64,000 nt of DNA from Thalassia testudinum (GCA_037157565.1 JAZHRO010000073.1:19722501-19786500); one strand, 5' to 3'; positions 43,926 through 55,302 are shown, counted from the stretch's first letter. Numbers and translations are program-made. Notes: a model not told the origin generated them from the letters alone.

Positions 43926-44537
43926 CAACATGCAATTCAGATCTCTTAATTGCAATATCATATTTGGTACTAACTTACTACATCTCTTTTGATTGTGATC
44001 TATTTCAGGGACTCATTAAAGGAAGATCAGCTGCACATCAGCTACTCCAAGGGCAGGTAAAACACAAATCCAAATTTCTTCTAAGCCCCTAATTTTGAAA
44101 AGCTAAAAAAGGAAATCAATTAGGGCTACTTGCATTATATTCTTAGATTAATCATCAAGTTTCCTGATTTAATACATTCTATTTAGACAACATCCCAACC
44201 CTGATTTATGCACTTACTTGAAATTTAAGGTATTTAGGGCTATCACCTTCTTGTTTGAGGCTAAGGCACCACATTTGGACAAATTAAATTGGATCAAATC
44301 AGAGCCAATTAAGGATTCCAGTTTTAGATTTTAGAGACACACTTGATTAATCAAGAATTGATCTTTCCAAATAATGTGGGCCTAAGCCTTAATTGAATTG
44401 ATCCATTCAAGCAAAACCCTAAAATCAGGCTCTTAAATTCATTTGAACACTAAAAGAGGGACCTAAATTTCTCAAAAGGACAATATAGGTGAAGTTGACC
44501 CACCTTGTTGGGTTAACCAATCTTCAAATTAGGTCAC
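43926..44537 (+). other. leader of element C, left of the B insertion
   Basis: Non-coding leader. It ends in GTCAC (44533-44537), the target duplication of element B, and continues at 55303. Confidence 0.6.
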
Positions 44538-45242
44538 TAGTTGGGCATGTTTTGCGTGTTAGAAATCAGGGTTATAAGTAACCCGTTGTCATAGTTGCAA
44601 AACACATTGATAAGATAAAATTTATACCGAAACTCCAAGAGAGTCCTGGGTCGAACATAGGGAGGCGATGTTTACTTTAACTAAAAACCATGCTTCATTT
44701 TGTTTCTTTTTGGTATTTTAGGGTTTTGTTATTTTTTTGTATTTTTGTAAGAAGAAAATAAGCAAACAAATCACAAGATAGAGATGGAATGAAAATGGTA
44801 TAGACATCACTTCAATGTCTATTACAATCTACTATGAAAGCATAAAAAGAGAGGGGGTGAGAGGAAATCTCCCGAATCAGCTGTTCGGTGAGACGATGGT
44901 GCCTGGCGGAAGCTCGGATGAAGGAGGTGAGGAGTGGGACGACGGAGGTGAGATGTAGGAGGACATCGGGATGAGGAAAGCTTCTACGTGGCCCCAGAAT
45001 AGAGGTGAGAAGACGGAGATGATCTGCTACCAGAATGGAGGTGGTAGGATGGCTCCAAGGTGACCTATGAAGGGGGATGGGAAGTTGGAGGAATATTTGG
45101 TGGGGCAGAGGTTCGCTATACTAATAGGTGCCTTGGGAGGTTGAGAACAATCTCTAATGGAGCGTTGGTAGGCTTGCTAGAGCTTGAGAGTAGGTGGGAG
45201 TAGAGTAGGTAGAGATGGCTTGGAAGGGAAGGGGTGTAGGTC

Positions 45243-45250
45243 CTTTTATA
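45243..45250 (-). promoter_or_regulatory. TATA box of the B 3' LTR
   Basis: TATAAAAG on the minus strand. The same site in the 5' LTR reads GATAAAAG. Confidence 0.6.
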
Positions 45251-45574
45251 GTGGAGGAGAAGAGGCTAAAAATGGGTAAAGGACCTTTAGCGACCTTCTG
45301 ACTGTCGTTGGAAACGTTGCTATAGACAGCTTACATCCACTCACGCCCTTAGTTGGCTTTGCTGCCTTGCAATGAAGTAGTGACTACTGTAAGCGTCGCT
45401 GTAGGTCAGCCCAACTGTCACTGAAAGCTGGCACCAATTGCGCACATGCCCGCACTACGCTGCTGCCCATCACACGCACTGATCGCGTGGCGGCCTGCTG
45501 GTGTGCACATTGGCATAAGCTGGTGCATGCGCGCGCGCTGCGCTGCTGCCCGATTGATTTGAGGATTGGGGGGA

Positions 45575-45642
45575 TTGCGGGGATTCGAACCCGTGCCCCT
45601 CCCTTGAGAATTGCCGCTCCCACCATTACGCTAGGTCGACCT
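45575..45642 (-). other. tRNA-like segment with pol III A and B boxes in B 3' LTR
   Basis: On the minus strand CCTAGCGTAATGGTGGGAGC carries an A-box-like TAGCGTAATGG. About 35 bases further, GGTTCGAATCC is a perfect B box. This resembles the head of a tRNA-derived SINE. It does not fold into a convincing complete tRNA by eye. The segment is in the sense direction of the LTR and is present in both B LTRs. Confidence 0.6.
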
Positions 45643-46121
45643 TTGTGTCGCGAGGAGGAGCTCGGTGCAGATGCTTCCTAGCCATTGGATCTTGATCCAA
45701 CAGCTAGGATTCAAGGGCGCAGATGATGAAGGGAGTGGGCGCTGGTTGCTGATTGGTGTTGGGTGGTGGCTGCTGACTAGTGTTGGGCGATCTGGATGGC
45801 ACCACCTGGCACCATCTGGGTCGTTCATTTTCTTTTTCTTGTAGAAGGTGCCACGGTGCTCAGATCGAGATAATTCCCACAATGCCGAACTACGATCGTC
45901 GCTCCGGATCCATCCATATGGTCGAATTTTCCATCCGAAACCCATATGGATGTCGCGTTGCCCCCTGGCCATATAAAATAAAGGAATTAATATACAAAAC
46001 ATACAACTATCCTAAATGCTATGCAATGGATGTTATGCAATATTTATAACATGATATGCAATGCTAAGCTTAGGAACTATCATAAATAAGCAACTTATCA
46101 TGAATTTATGTGTGTTCATCA

Positions 46122-46158
46122 TACCCTCATGCTTACTTTTTGCTAGTCCCTAGTAAAA
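46122..46158 (-). promoter_or_regulatory. polypurine tract and stem-loop, element B
   Basis: On the minus strand TTTTACTAG pairs with CTAGCAAAA (one mismatch, GGA loop), followed by AAGTAAGCATGAGGGTA directly before the LTR. Confidence 0.75.
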
Positions 46159-46849
46159 TTAACCTAAATGCTATATATAAAAGTAGAATCAGGGTTTGAG
46201 TATTTAGGCAAAATTCATTGATTGCTTTAGAAAATCTCAACCCGAAGACCTAATTACAAAAACTCAATAGTGCTCGGGTTCTTGCCAGAATGTAGATCGT
46301 CCAAGTCCTCGCCTTATTTGAGAAGAGAAGATAAAAAAAATTTCTTGTTTTTCTTCTTTTCTAATTTTTTTTTTGTACTTTTGGAGTTTGAAAGTTTCGA
46401 GATAACTTTTTACGACTACCCGACTCACCCAAGACTCGAAAAGGACTCTAAGTGGACACCCGGCTAATTAAGCCCGAAGACCTGAAGAGTTTAAGTATTC
46501 AGGTCTCAAAGTATCAATTCCTAAAGTTTACAACTCCTAATGCCTAAGTTCTCATCTCCTAATTCTAAACTTTTTTTTATCTTTTTCAAATGTTCATTTT
46601 TTTAACAAGAATCAAATAACAGAAAATTACTGTTACAGCTGACAAAAGGTTATAAAATATGTCCACCACCCCTCCCCATGCTTAGCTATTGCAATGTCCT
46701 CATTGTGAAAAAAAATGAAAGCATGCAGGAGAGTAGAAGTGGAAGAATAGCACCTATTTTCCGTGAGACTCTGGTCAGCTTGGAATAATCTTTACATGTG
46801 CTGAGTTTATTGCCTTCAGCTAGGCGATGATCAGCCCGCGGTTGTTACA
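46159..46849 (-). other. 3' UTR of element B
   Basis: Short non-coding region between integrase and polypurine tract, with the internal module at 46668-46705. No env-like gene. Confidence 0.6.
46668..46705 (-). promoter_or_regulatory. internal hairpin + G-run module, element B
   Basis: Minus strand CAATG-AGGA-CATTG, then TAGCTAAGCATGGGGAGGGG. Confidence 0.6.
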
Positions 46850-46871
46850 GCAAGGTAAGAGCAACCTTGTC

Positions 46872-47489
46872 CTAGACAGGTTCAAGGAGCACATGGTCAA
46901 CAAAGGGTTTGAGACATTGTCCATTGACCTTGAAAATATTACTCGTCTTTGGGTTGGAGATTTCAACGGCCCCGTTAGGGAAAATCCACTCAATAACGAA
47001 CGGGTCGTCCCACTTAGACCTGAGTTTTCCAGGGAAAAGCTTCAATCGAGAATCGAAAAGCCAGACCTTCTGGTTTGGCTCAAAGCTCTTACGTGAAATC
47101 ATCTGGTCATGGAGAGCTTTGGTCCTTGCCTTATAGATTTTGGCATTTTCATAAGCATCATTTCGAAGCTCCTCCAACTCAGATGGTTGGAGTCTGGTTT
47201 TCCCGGCCAACTCAAGGTCCACATTATATTTCTTGATGGCCCAAAATGCCCAGTGTTCAAGTTCTACGGGTAAGTGACACGCCTTACCAAACACCAGACG
47301 GAATGGAGACATACCGATAAGCGTTTTGTACGCCGTACGGTAGGCCCAAAGAGCATCATCTAGCTTTTGGGTCCAATCCTTCCTATCAGGCCTAATGGTT
47401 TTCTGCAAAATGTTTTTGATCTCCGGATTGGAGACCTCATCCTGTCCATTTGTCTGAGGGTGGTAAGGTGTGGAAATCCGATGGTTCAC
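46872..47489 (-). CDS. integrase C-terminal half of element B
   Basis: A 205-codon open minus-strand frame. It begins [20 protein letters not shown], carrying the catalytic Glu region of the integrase core (Gln-Asp-Glu context). It continues with [20 protein letters not shown] and [20 protein letters not shown], then [15 protein letters not shown] and [15 protein letters not shown], the C-terminal DNA-binding region. The upstream half of the core is broken (47490-47790), so no complete integrase can be made. Its end abuts the 3' UTR. Confidence 0.85.
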   Translation of the reverse strand: MNHRISTPYHPQTNGQDEVSNPEIKNILQKTIRPDRKDWTQKLDDALWAYRTAYKTLIGMSPFRLVFGKACHLPVELEHWAFWAIKKYNVDLELAGKTRLQPSELEELRNDAYENAKIYKARTKALHDQMISRKSFEPNQKVWLFDSRLKLFPGKLRSKWDDPFVIEWIFPNGAVEISNPKTSNIFKVNGQCLKPFVDHVLLEPV

Positions 47490-48291
47490 CCCGTATTTCC
47501 CCAGTAAATTTCGAAATTGTGCATGAGTAAAATGTGTGCCACCATCACTGATATTGCCCTAGGAACCCCGAACCGACTGAAGATATTTCTCTTTACAAAA
47601 TCGATGACCACCTTGTGGTCATTGGTTCGGGTGGGAATTGTTTCAATCCACTTGGACACTTAATCAACAGCGACCAGAATATACTAGTGTCCAAATGAAG
47701 GAGGGAAGGGTCCCATAAAAATGATGCCCTAGATGTCAAAAATTTTGACAGAAAGAATTGTGTTTAGGGGCATCATATCTCTCTTAGTCATGTTCCCGAG
47801 TGTCTGGCATTGGGTGCATGACTTAGAAAATTCCTGGGCATCCTTAAATAATGACGGCCAATAGAATCCGGATTGCAAAATTTTTGCGTATGTCTTTTCC
47901 CCGGAAAAGTGTTCACCACACGTAGATGTGTGACAGAACTCAAGTATGCTATGAAACTCAGGATAATCTGGTCTGTGCTAATGCGGGACAACTCGGGATC
48001 GTCCCAAAAATAATATTTGGCCTCAGACACAAGTCTGTCCCGTTGTTGTTTGGTCCAATCATGGGCGATTTGACCAACGGCCAAATAATTGGCAATATCC
48101 ACAAACTAGGGGGCTCGAATACCCAAGACGGTGAGGATAGTCTCATCCAGAAAAGTATCAAAGAGCGGGACATCCGGATGAGGAGAATTAATTAGGATTC
48201 TCGAGAGGTGATCTGCTACTACATTTTGTGCCTCGATTTTATCCCTGATTTCAAGATCGAACTCTTGAAGCAGTAGAATCCAGCGAATAAG
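47490..48291 (-). pseudogene. integrase N-terminal half and linker of element B, broken
   Basis: Minus-strand pieces of the zinc-binding and catalytic core. The linker ORF 48102-47788 has LAVGQIAHDWTKQQRDRLVS and EAKYYFWDDPELSRI. The core then has GIIFMGPF, where the first catalytic Asp is replaced by Ile, SKWIETIPTRTNDHKVVIDF and [13 protein letters not shown] frame change follows before the second catalytic Asp region, and stops occur at several points. Position between RNase H and the integrase C-terminus supports the call. Confidence 0.75.
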
Positions 48292-49455
48292 CTAGAGTTT
48301 GGCATCCTTTTTGGCCAAGAGATGTTTCAAGGCCGAGTGGTCGGTATAGATGATGGCACGAGAACCTAACAGATAAGCCCTCAATTTTTCTAAAGCGAAA
48401 ACTACGGCTAGCAATTCTTTTTCAGTAACAGTGTAGTTCCTCTGGACCTCGTCCAGAGTCTTGCTAGCGTAGTAAATCATAGAGGGCTTTTTCTCAATCT
48501 TTGGACCCAAGATAGCCTCGACGGCATAATCAGATGCTTCAACCATAATCTCAAATGGGGCTGTCCAGACCGGTGGTTGCAATACCAGGGCACAGGTGAC
48601 TGTCATTTTCAATAAATCAAATGCCTTACAGCATGATTCATCAAACTCGAACGACGTGTCTTTGGCCAGAAGGTTACTCAAGGGTCGAGCAACCTTCAAG
48701 AAATCCTTAATGAATATTTTGTAAAAACCCACATGCCCAAGGAAAAAGCGGATCTGTTTTATGGATGTGGGTGGAGGAAGTCTAGAGATAGCATCCACCT
48801 TAGCTCTATCAACTTCAATTCCCCGACTAATGACCACGTGAACCAGGATGATGCCTTCTTGAGTCATAAAGTGGCTCTTTTCCCAGCTAAGGACCAGCCG
48901 TGTTTTGATGCATCTCTGAAGGATCAATTCCAGGTTAGCTAGGCAAGACTCAAAAGAATCTCCGAAAATGTAGAAATCATCCATGAACACCTCAAGACAA
49001 TCTCCCACCATGTCAGAAAAGATGGCCAGCATGCACCTTTGAAAATTCGCAGGCACATTGCAAAGCCCGAACGACATTCTACGGAAAGCAAAGGTTCCGT
49101 AGGGACATGTGAAAGTTGTCTTTTCCTGGACTTTGGGACGGATAGGGACTTGGTTATATCCCGAATAATCATCCAAGAAACAAAAATATTTTTTCCCAGC
49201 TAACCTTTCGAGGATTTGGTTGATGAATGGCAAGGGAAAGTGATCCCTTTTAGTGGTTGTGTTTAACTTCCTATAGTCAATATGGACTCTCCAAGCAGAA
49301 GCTGAACGAGTGGTGAAGGTTTCCCCTTTCTCATTAGTCGTAACGGTTATTCCTGCCTTCTTGGGTACAATTTGAATGGGGCTAACCCATGGACTATCCG
49401 AGATTGGGTAAATAATCCTAGCATCGAGCCACTTGATTATCTCCTTCTTGACCAC
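48292..49455 (-). CDS. reverse transcriptase-RNase H of element B
   Basis: The best-preserved enzyme in the window: a 387-codon minus-strand open frame. RT motifs in order: VKKEIIKWLDARIIYPISDS (residues 2-21), VHIDYRKLNTTTKRDHFPLP (about 56-75), CFLDDYSGYNQV (about 95), MSFGLCNVPANFQRCML (about 130), the active-site box VFMDDFYIFGDSF with FMDD (about 160), and VDRAKVDAISRLPPP. RNase H follows with EASDYAVEAILG (about 308), NYTVTEKELLAVVFALEKLR and IIYTDHSALKHLL near the end. It copies element RNA into DNA and removes the RNA. One stop (TGA at about 49456-49458) separates it from the upstream frame. Its first Met lies after the natural polyprotein frame. Confidence 0.9.
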   Translation of the reverse strand: MVKKEIIKWLDARIIYPISDSPWVSPIQIVPKKAGITVTTNEKGETFTTRSASAWRVHIDYRKLNTTTKRDHFPLPFINQILERLAGKKYFCFLDDYSGYNQVPIRPKVQEKTTFTCPYGTFAFRRMSFGLCNVPANFQRCMLAIFSDMVGDCLEVFMDDFYIFGDSFESCLANLELILQRCIKTRLVLSWEKSHFMTQEGIILVHVVISRGIEVDRAKVDAISRLPPPTSIKQIRFFLGHVGFYKIFIKDFLKVARPLSNLLAKDTSFEFDESCCKAFDLLKMTVTCALVLQPPVWTAPFEIMVEASDYAVEAILGPKIEKKPSMIYYASKTLDEVQRNYTVTEKELLAVVFALEKLRAYLLGSRAIIYTDHSALKHLLAKKDAKL

Positions 49456-49458
49456 TTC

Positions 49459-50880
49459 TCACATATTCGAGTTTAGTCGCCTTTGCATTTCGCGAGAAGG
49501 GTGGGATCCATCTTCTATGAAAATATGATGATTATAATAAGATGGCTCGATCCCCCTAAGGTCGTGGATGGTCCAACCAATTGCCTCCTTATTGTTCTTA
49601 AGGACCTTAATTAACCTCAATTCTTGCTCCTTAGTCAAATCAGCACTAATAATCACATGGAGCGTGTTTTCAGGTTCTAAGAACTCATATTTCAAATTTT
49701 TGGGCAATGGTTTTAATTCCAGCTGGGGTGGGTTTAGAATAGAAGGAAGAGAGGATGCTGATGAAGATTCAGTAGGACGATCCAGTGGAAGAGGCTGGGA
49801 ATGAACAAAATCAACAGCCTCTTTAGGATGTGGTAGGTCTACCACGGAGGAGGGTTGTGGGTTGGGTTCGCTAAAGCTAATGGAGTCCTCGAGTGCATTG
49901 ATTTTCATACACGTCTCAAGATCCTGATCCTCAAGTTCCTCAATGAATCCACAATCCTCAAATCCTCTTATCGCCTTAAAAATATCCAGAGTTAATTTCT
50001 TATCCCCAAAGGCGATCTCCATACTACTGCTTTCATAGTTTATGTTGGCCTTGGTGGTAGCAAAGAACGGACGCCCCAGAATGATGGGCATGTTCCTCAA
50101 ATCATTAGGTACATCCATGTCAAGGACGAGGAAATCTACAAGAAAATAGAAATCCTTGACCTTGACAATTACATCCTTAATAAAGCCTCTCGGTGTGGTG
50201 ATCGATCGGTCCGCTAATTGTAGTGTTACTGAGGTTGGCCTGAGTTCACCTAACACAAACCTCTCATAAATAGAAGTTGGGATTAGGTTGATGGATGTAC
50301 CTAGGTCCAATAGTGCCCTATCAAAAGTGTATTCCCCAATAACATATGATATCAAGGGAGCACCTAGATCTTTCTTCTTTTGAGGAAGGTGATGCAGGAT
50401 AATAGAACTTACCTGCTCAGAGAGAATCACCTTCCTCGGAGTGGGTTCTCTCCGATTAAGCTTTTGGGTACATAGTTCTTTCAAGAATTTAGTGTAAGCT
50501 GGGATATGCTTAATAGCATCGAGGAGCGGAATATTGATCTCTACGCTCTTGAATAAATCCAGAAGCTCCTCGTTGCTGTCTAGGGTTTTCTTCTTCTTGG
50601 TTTTCAATAGGGCCTTAGGGAATAGGATATGGGTGGAATTTTCAATTTCTGGTTCCTGGGCCTTATTGTCTTTTTCAATCTCCTCCTTTTCTCTCTCAAG
50701 CTCCCCAGGGTTTTGGCATCTAGAGGGCAATTTAGGGTCCCAAGTTTGCTTTCCACTTCTCAAGGTGACAAAGTTTGTAGAGGCATACGGGTTTGGGTCT
50801 TGAGGTGGGCTAGTGAAGATTGGAGGTCCTTGGTTAGTCATGTAACTAAAGGCAGAAGATGAGGGACCCTTCTCAACCAC
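49459..50880 (-). CDS. gag C-terminus, protease and RT N-terminus of element B
   Basis: A 473-codon minus-strand open frame. Residues 1-60 are the Pro/Gln-rich gag end with FVTLRSGKQTWDP. Residues about 105-140 have FKSVEINIPLLDAIKHIPAY. The retropepsin active site FDRALLDLGTSINLIPT lies near residue 190, with Asp intact. VTLQLADRSITTPRGFIKDV and MPIILGRPFFATTKANINYE follow. An acidic linker (about 320-400) leads into the RT N-terminus (EAIGWTIHDLRGIEPSYYNH, then REMQRRLNSNM) and the stop that splits it from the RT frame. It would be part of the gag-pol polyprotein. Confidence 0.88.
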   Translation of the reverse strand: MVEKGPSSSAFSYMTNQGPPIFTSPPQDPNPYASTNFVTLRSGKQTWDPKLPSRCQNPGELEREKEEIEKDNKAQEPEIENSTHILFPKALLKTKKKKTLDSNEELLDLFKSVEINIPLLDAIKHIPAYTKFLKELCTQKLNRREPTPRKVILSEQVSSIILHHLPQKKKDLGAPLISYVIGEYTFDRALLDLGTSINLIPTSIYERFVLGELRPTSVTLQLADRSITTPRGFIKDVIVKVKDFYFLVDFLVLDMDVPNDLRNMPIILGRPFFATTKANINYESSSMEIAFGDKKLTLDIFKAIRGFEDCGFIEELEDQDLETCMKINALEDSISFSEPNPQPSSVVDLPHPKEAVDFVHSQPLPLDRPTESSSASSLPSILNPPQLELKPLPKNLKYEFLEPENTLHVIISADLTKEQELRLIKVLKNNKEAIGWTIHDLRGIEPSYYNHHIFIEDGSHPSREMQRRLNSNM

Positions 50881-51059
50881 CTGAGCATGTGTGTGTGAGT
50901 CCCTTTGATTCTCATACCCTTGGGCACTATTGCCCTATTTTTGCACATTGCATGGGTTGGGTACAGGTTGAGATGGTAGAGATTTGGGTTGTTGAGTGTT
51001 AGCAATTAACCCGGATTGCAAGTTATCCAAGGATGTCTTCATTTGTTGCATAAGCTGAA

Positions 51060-52434
51060 GCATGGACCCTTACATTTCCACCATCTGTCGGTTTAAATCA
51101 ACCTGCCCTGTTGATTGTTGGGCATTCCAAGATGGCTGACTAACCGATCTTGGGGGAAACTGGGTGTATACTTGACCCTGACCCATAGGATTTTGAGATG
51201 CATAGTTGCTGGGTTGATATTGGGTCTGTTGCCCCTGAATTTTCCAGGAGAAGTTAGGGTGGTTCCTCCACCCCGAGTTATAAGTGTTGGAATATGCGTT
51301 GGACTTAACATTCTCTTGCATTGCATATGAATCCTCATAAAATGAGTATGGAGAGAAGGAAGGATCAGAGAAACTGGGATCAAAGGCCCCAGTTTGGAAC
51401 CCATATGGTTCTGAGAAATCCTGGCTCACAAGTTGAGCCGAATCAAGTTGGTTCACAAATTCTTGCCCCATGGGAGCTCGTGAGGAATGAAATCCTGAAT
51501 TCTGAGATTGAGTGGGTAAAGAAGTGTTTCCTGAATTCCCAGACATCAATTCTTCCATTTTCTTAGCAACGAAGTCCATTTTATCCAGTTTATTACAAAT
51601 TAATTCCATGTCAAATGAATGAGAATCCTGGATCTCATTAGCACTTGACCTAGGTTGTTGGGACTAGTTGAATGCATCCATGGAGGCGTGATTAATTGAG
51701 TTCTCGCTCATTTCCTCAAACAGGTCGCATGCGTTATCTGCATCCCTGTTGAGGAAATTGCCTTTGCAAGAAGCGTCCACGTGATTACGGAGTTGCTCAA
51801 CCAACCCGTGATAGAAAATTTGCACGAGTTGCTATTTCGGCACCTCGTGGTGTGGACACTTCCTCAAAAGTTCCTGGAATCGCTCCCAGGCACCATGAAA
51901 TGGTTCCCTTGGCCGCTGAGCGAAAGTGGTAATCTCCCGTCGTAAGGCATTGGTCCTTCCGATAGGGAAGAATTTCTTTAAGAAAGTCAATTTAAGAGCA
52001 GCCCAAGTTTCAATCAGCCTTTCTATAGTCTGGTACCAATGTGCGGCCTTATCCATGAGAGAGTGGGGGAAAAGCCTCATGATCATTTTCTCTTCGTTCA
52101 CATTCCTTGCTCTGGTGGTCTGAACCAAAGTCGTCAGATCCTCCAGGTGCTGAAATGGGTCCTCCGAGCCAAGCCCATGGAAATGCTTAATCAAACTTAA
52201 GACTTAGGACTTGATTTCTATGTCTCTGATGGGAATCATGACGCTGGGATGTTCCCCATAGTTTGAAGGATCGTAAAAATCCTTCAAGGGTCGAGCACCC
52301 AGACCTTGCATACGTTGGAACCATTGCTGCATCTGCTGCAATTCTTCCAACTGCCTCTGAATCAGCTCCTTCTGGTTCGGAGGTGGGAGAGGTAGTTGTT
52401 GATCAGCCATGGGATATGCTTGGCTATAGCTCAA
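51060..52434 (-). pseudogene. gag of element B, interrupted by stops
   Basis: Minus-strand gag (capsid) of B. The N-terminal piece (52434-52204) is Gln-rich and has LKDFYDPSNYGEHPSVMIPI. The Retrotrans_gag domain (52194-51832) has HFHGLGSEDPFQHLEDL, LMDKAAHWYQTIERLIETWA, FLKKFFPIGRTNALRREITT and WERFQELLRKCPHHEVPK, then a TAG at a Trp position. The distal part (51609-51070) has DKMDFVAKKMEELMSG and a Tyr/Asn/Gln-rich tail (NTYNSGWRNHPNFSWK). Four or more stops interrupt it. No zinc knuckle is visible, as in Athila-type gag. Confidence 0.85.
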
Positions 52435-53732
52435 CCTCTACCTCCTAGAATGGTCTAAAGGACCTTCCAATCTAGGGTTCAATGACCTCTTCCCAAGCAT
52501 ACACTGGAAGGAAGTCGAAAGGACGAGGAAAAAAGGGAACCCTGCAACACAAGAATACAAGCCCGTCCTTAGATAGGGTAGCCTAAGGTCTACTGACTCT
52601 CAGAATCTGTCCTAAGATTATGGACGATTTACTCTACTTATGTCTAGGCAATCCAACCAGTTAGAAGGAGGGACTGGGGAGAAGGTTCTTCCTTGGGCTT
52701 GCGCCTCCGGTTCCTAGTGTACCCCCCAGCTACGGTCATTTGATGCTACTCCCGTAGCTAAACATCAGATTGACTAGTATAAGCAGGTTAATCGTGAATA
52801 ATATAAATCTGGATCTCGACGAGCGAATGAATCCTTAGGGCCAACGTCTAGTTGATTTTAGTTAGGCTTGGGAAATTAGTGCTCTGGAATGTGATGGGCC
52901 CTTAATGGGTTGTGCCCTTAATGATTTGTTTAAGAACGTGTGAATGTGCACAACCAAGAGGTTTGCAAGAAAGATTATTAATGATGAGGTGAGTTTTATG
53001 ATTTGAATCTTGCTTAATAGCTTTTAGGATTCAAATATTAGGTGTTTTCAACCAAGTTCTGTGAGGCAAACCAAGTTTGTTTTTGAAAGCACGTGTTCAA
53101 GTATTTTCCTTTAGAAGTCAAGAAAAATATGGAGTGTCTGGCTTGACCTAGTTATTGAATCCTATGGGGCAGCTAGAAAATGAATCTCTTTTAGTTTAGG
53201 TGGTGGAGCCCAAACAATTCAATCACTTGGCTCAAATGCACCACCAATTAAGGCACGCAAAAAGGTGGTTAGCCTAATATGATTTCTACTCTTTTATGTG
53301 TTGAATTCGTGTACCGGGTCCACAGGTTGGAAGCCTGGTTGAGTAGATGAAAATCAAGTCCGATTATATGCCTCAAATGTGGGTGTATATAGTGTGTATA
53401 TTGATTCGTCCCACAGAAAGTATCTCTTTTTTTTTATTTTTTTTATATGCGGGGGTGAGGTGGATGAAGGTGGCAAACAAGACAAACAATTCTATCCTAG
53501 GGTTTATGCAAACACCTAAGTAGATTATGTCTTGGTTATGAGTGTGGCAAAATGAACTAGTGGGGGGATGTGGGGGACACTTACAGAGTACTCTACCTGC
53601 ACTTTACTCCAATCTACCGCACCTGAATTTCCATGCTAGGGTACCTGCAAGACAGTAGATCGAAGACAAGTAGGGTTAATGTTATGTACATGCAAAGAAA
53701 CACAATAAACAATAAAGTAAATTCCGTTGCCT
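52435..53732 (-). other. leader of element B
   Basis: Non-coding 5' leader of about 1.3 kb between primer-binding site and gag. A 20-base T-rich run lies at 53427-53450. No gene recognised. Confidence 0.6.
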
Positions 53733-53749
53733 CCCCGGCAACGGTGCTA
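53733..53749 (-). promoter_or_regulatory. primer-binding site of element B (tRNA-Asp type)
   Basis: On the plus strand CCCCGGCAACGGTGCTA, 15 of 17 matches to the tRNA-Asp 3' end, just inside the 5' LTR. Confidence 0.85.
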
Positions 53750-53752
53750 AAA

Positions 53753-55297
53753 AAGTTGGGCGTGTTTCACATTTAGAAATCGAGGTTACAAGTAACCCGT
53801 CGTCATAGTTGCAAAACATGTCGATCAGATAAAATTTATACCAAAACTCCAAGGGAGTCCAAGTTCGAACATAGGGACGTGACGTTTACTTTAACTGAAA
53901 ACCATGCTTGGTTTTGTTTCTTTTTGGTATTTTAGGGTTTTATTATTTTTTTGTATTTTTGTAGGAAGAAAATAAGCAAATGAATCACAAGATAGAGATG
54001 GAACGAAAATGGTATAGATATCACTTCAATGTCTATTACAATCTACTATGAAAGCATAAAAAGAGAGGGGGGTGAGAGGAAATCTCTCGAATCAGCTGTT
54101 CGGCGAGACGACGGCGCCTGTCGGAAGCTCGGACGAAGGAGGTGAGGAGCAGGACGACGCAAGTGAGATGCAGGAGGACGTCGAGTTGAGGAAATCTTCT
54201 GCGTGGCTCCGGAATGGAGGTGAGAAGACGGAGATGATCTGCTACCGGAATGGAGGTGGAAGGACGGCTCCAAGGTGACCTATGAAGGGGGATGGGAAGT
54301 TGGAGGAGCATTTGGTGGGGTAGAGGTTCGCTATATTAATAGGTGCCTTGGGAGCTTGAGAACAAGCTCTAATGGAGTGTTGGTAGGCTTGCTAGAGCTT
54401 GGAAGTAGGTGGGAGTAGAGTAGGTAGAGATGGCCTGGAAGGGAGGGGGTGTAGGTCCTTTTATCGTGGAGAAGAGGCTAAAAATGGGTAAAGGACCTTT
54501 AACGACCTCCACACCGTCGCTGGAAACATTGCTGTAGACAGCTCACTTCGCTCACGCCCTTAGCTAGCTTTGCTGGCTTGCAATGAAGTAGCGACGGCTG
54601 TAAGCGTCGCTGTAGGTCAGCCCAACTGTCACTGAAAGCTGGCACCAACTACGCATGCACCCGCGCTACACTACCTCCCATCACGCACGATGATCACGAG
54701 GCGGCCTGCTGGTGTGCACGTTGGCGTGCGCTGGTACGAGTGCACGCATGCTGCGCTGCTGCCCAGCTGATTTAAGGATTGGGGGCAGCTGCGAGGATTC
54801 GAACTCGTGCCCCTCCCTTGAGAACCGCTGCTCCCACCATTGCGCTAGGTCAACCTTTGTGTCGCGAGGAGGAGCTCGGTGCAGACGCTTCCCAGCTGTT
54901 GGATCTTGAACCAACGGCTTGGATTCAAGGGCGCGGATGATGAAGGGAGTGGGTGGTGGCTGCTGGTAGTCTGGATGGCACCACATGGCGCCATCTGGGT
55001 CGTCCGTCTTCTTCTTTTAGAGGGTGCCACGGTGCTTAGATCGAGATGATTCCTGCAATGCTGAATTGCGATCATCACTCCGGATCCATCCATACTATCG
55101 AATTTTTTGTTCGAAACCCGTATAGATGTCACATTGCCCCCTGGCCATATAAAATGAAGGAATTAATATACAAAACATACAACTATCCTAAATGCCATGC
55201 AATGGATGTTTTGCAATATTTATAATATGATATGCAATGCTAAGCCTAAGAACTATCATAAATAAGCAATTTATCATGAATTTATGTGTGTTCATCA
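53753..55297 (-). mobile_element. 5' LTR of element B
   Basis: About 1545 bp, collinear with the 3' LTR at 44538-46121 over its whole length. The TATA site at about 54459-54466 reads GATAAAAG. The tRNA-like segment is at 54783-54850. It is followed at 55298 by the GTCAC target duplication and element C leader sequence. Confidence 0.88.
54783..54850 (-). other. tRNA-like segment in B 5' LTR
   Basis: Second copy of the A-box/B-box segment (B box here GAGTTCGAATCC). It differs at several bases from the 3' LTR copy, including inside the stem-like parts. Confidence 0.5.
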
Positions 55298-55302
55298 GTC
55301 AC

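Larger units (their letters stand above)
44538..46121 (-). mobile_element. 3' LTR of element B
   Basis: Minus-strand start TGATGAACACAC at 46121; end GCCCAACTA at 44538. It has a sense TATAAAAG box (45243-45250), a tRNA-like segment (45575-45642), and about 0.7 kb of R/U5. It ends in ACTA after the GCCCA where TG...CA ends would be expected, so the last bases are somewhat uncertain. Confidence 0.85.
44538..55297 (-). mobile_element. Athila-type retrotransposon B, nearly complete
   Basis: A 10.76-kb minus-strand Ty3/gypsy element flanked by GTCAC duplications (44533-44537 and 55298-55302). Order on the minus strand: 5' LTR (55297-53753), primer-binding site, leader, gag, protease, RT/RNase H, integrase, 3' UTR, polypurine tract, 3' LTR (46121-44538). 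Over the last 81 bases of the two LTRs (46041-46121 and 55217-55297) I count four differences, all transitions. It is the youngest-looking element here but carries several stops in gag and integrase. Confidence 0.9.

Noticed and set aside
45575..45642. A functional tRNA gene
   Set aside because: A and B boxes are present, but no acceptor stem or anticodon arm of normal geometry could be drawn, and the two LTR copies differ within would-be stems. It is reported as a tRNA-like segment only.
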